This document shows, piece after piece, positions 63,951-64,000 of a stretch of 64,000 bases of DNA (within the stretch, counting starts at the first letter, position 1; the number at the start of each line of letters is the position of its first letter). This DNA is from Pseudoxanthomonas sp. PXM03 (GTDB lineage Bacteria; Pseudomonadota; Gammaproteobacteria; Xanthomonadales; Xanthomonadaceae). Location of the stretch: positions 642,001 through 706,000 of the forward strand of contig NZ_JACVAU010000001.1 of assembly GCF_014852005.1 (NCBI RefSeq), read 5' to 3'. A model generated the notes under the pieces. That model did not search any database, had not been told where the DNA came from, and saw only the letters and a list, made by a program, of their open reading frames with translations. The position numbers were made by a program, and so were the translations under genes.

Positions 63951-64000
63951 TCAGCGGGCAGCCTTGGGGTCGCCGTTGCCGGACACGAGCACCCAGCCGA
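63951..64000 (-). CDS. C-terminal end of an unidentified gene (cut by window edge)
   Basis: On the minus strand the last 50 bases read as the open frame GWVLVSGNGDPKAAR followed by TGA. This is only a fragment and gives no family information. It converges on alkB with 24 bases between. Confidence 0.3.
   Translation of the reverse strand, partial: GWVLVSGNGDPKAAR

Noticed and set aside
1-64000. CRISPR arrays, insertion sequences with transposase genes, rRNA operons
   Set aside because: None seen. No regular spacer-repeat pattern, transposase motif or rRNA sequence was recognised.

Overview
The window is GC-rich chromosomal DNA from a gamma-proteobacterium of the Xanthomonadaceae/Lysobacteraceae (Pseudoxanthomonas, Stenotrophomonas or Xanthomonas-like). 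This rests on the Clp-type CRP homologue, the trp gene layout, a VirB7 lipoprotein carrying a globular N0-like domain, GTAG-footed palindromic repeats, and an LPS locus between cbs/metB and etfAB. The genus cannot be fixed from sequence reading alone.

Left part (1-5770): housekeeping genes. The 3' end of trpE, a secreted SIMPL protein, trpG, trpD, a small ABM-type monooxygenase, trpC, an HAD-IB phosphatase overlapping trpC, and a zinc-ribbon protein.

Island (about 5842-25595): a complete X-type type IV secretion system. VirD4 and a membrane coiled-coil partner run leftward. After a 640-base divergent control region come virB7-B8-B9-B10-B11-B1-B2-B3-B4-B5-B6, all rightward. No relaxase is visible, which points to protein (antibacterial effector) delivery rather than conjugation. 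Behind virB6 lies an effector/immunity zone: a DUF4189 exported protein, a frameshifted lipoprotein remnant, a lipoprotein paired with a class-3 lipase effector, a small exported cysteine-containing protein, and a lipoprotein paired with a large peptidoglycan hydrolase (lysozyme-like + PG-binding + M23 + PG-binding). Neither effector shows the canonical XVIPCD signal. Instead their C-termini share a gapless module of about 36 residues followed by a Gln-containing tail, which is the most novel signal in the window. The island ends at a broken GNAT gene next to clp.

Middle (26208-38820): clp, speD, a guanidine-II riboswitch controlling a Gdx-type SMR exporter, coq7, rplM-rpsI, tRNA-Gln(CTG), a 2OG-Fe dioxygenase, fumarylacetoacetase and maleylacetoacetate isomerase, pilU, a DUF4398/OmpA pair, a YdcH-like protein, cbs and metB.

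LPS O-antigen locus (38832-54040): an ABC exporter (wzm/wzt), a 1259-residue methyltransferase/coiled-coil/double glycosyltransferase fusion with exact 28-residue repeats, a complete GDP-D-glycero-alpha-D-manno-heptose pathway (hddA, gmhA, hddC, gmhB), two methyltransferases, a large GT-C-like membrane protein, and an oppositely oriented GtrA/GT2/epimerase module.

Right part (54288-64000): a lipoprotein, etfA/etfB, an ATP-grasp ligase, a 3-oxoacid CoA-transferase pair, a secreted zinc metalloprotease with VCBS-like repeats, ETF-ubiquinone oxidoreductase, AlkB, and the cut end of a last gene.
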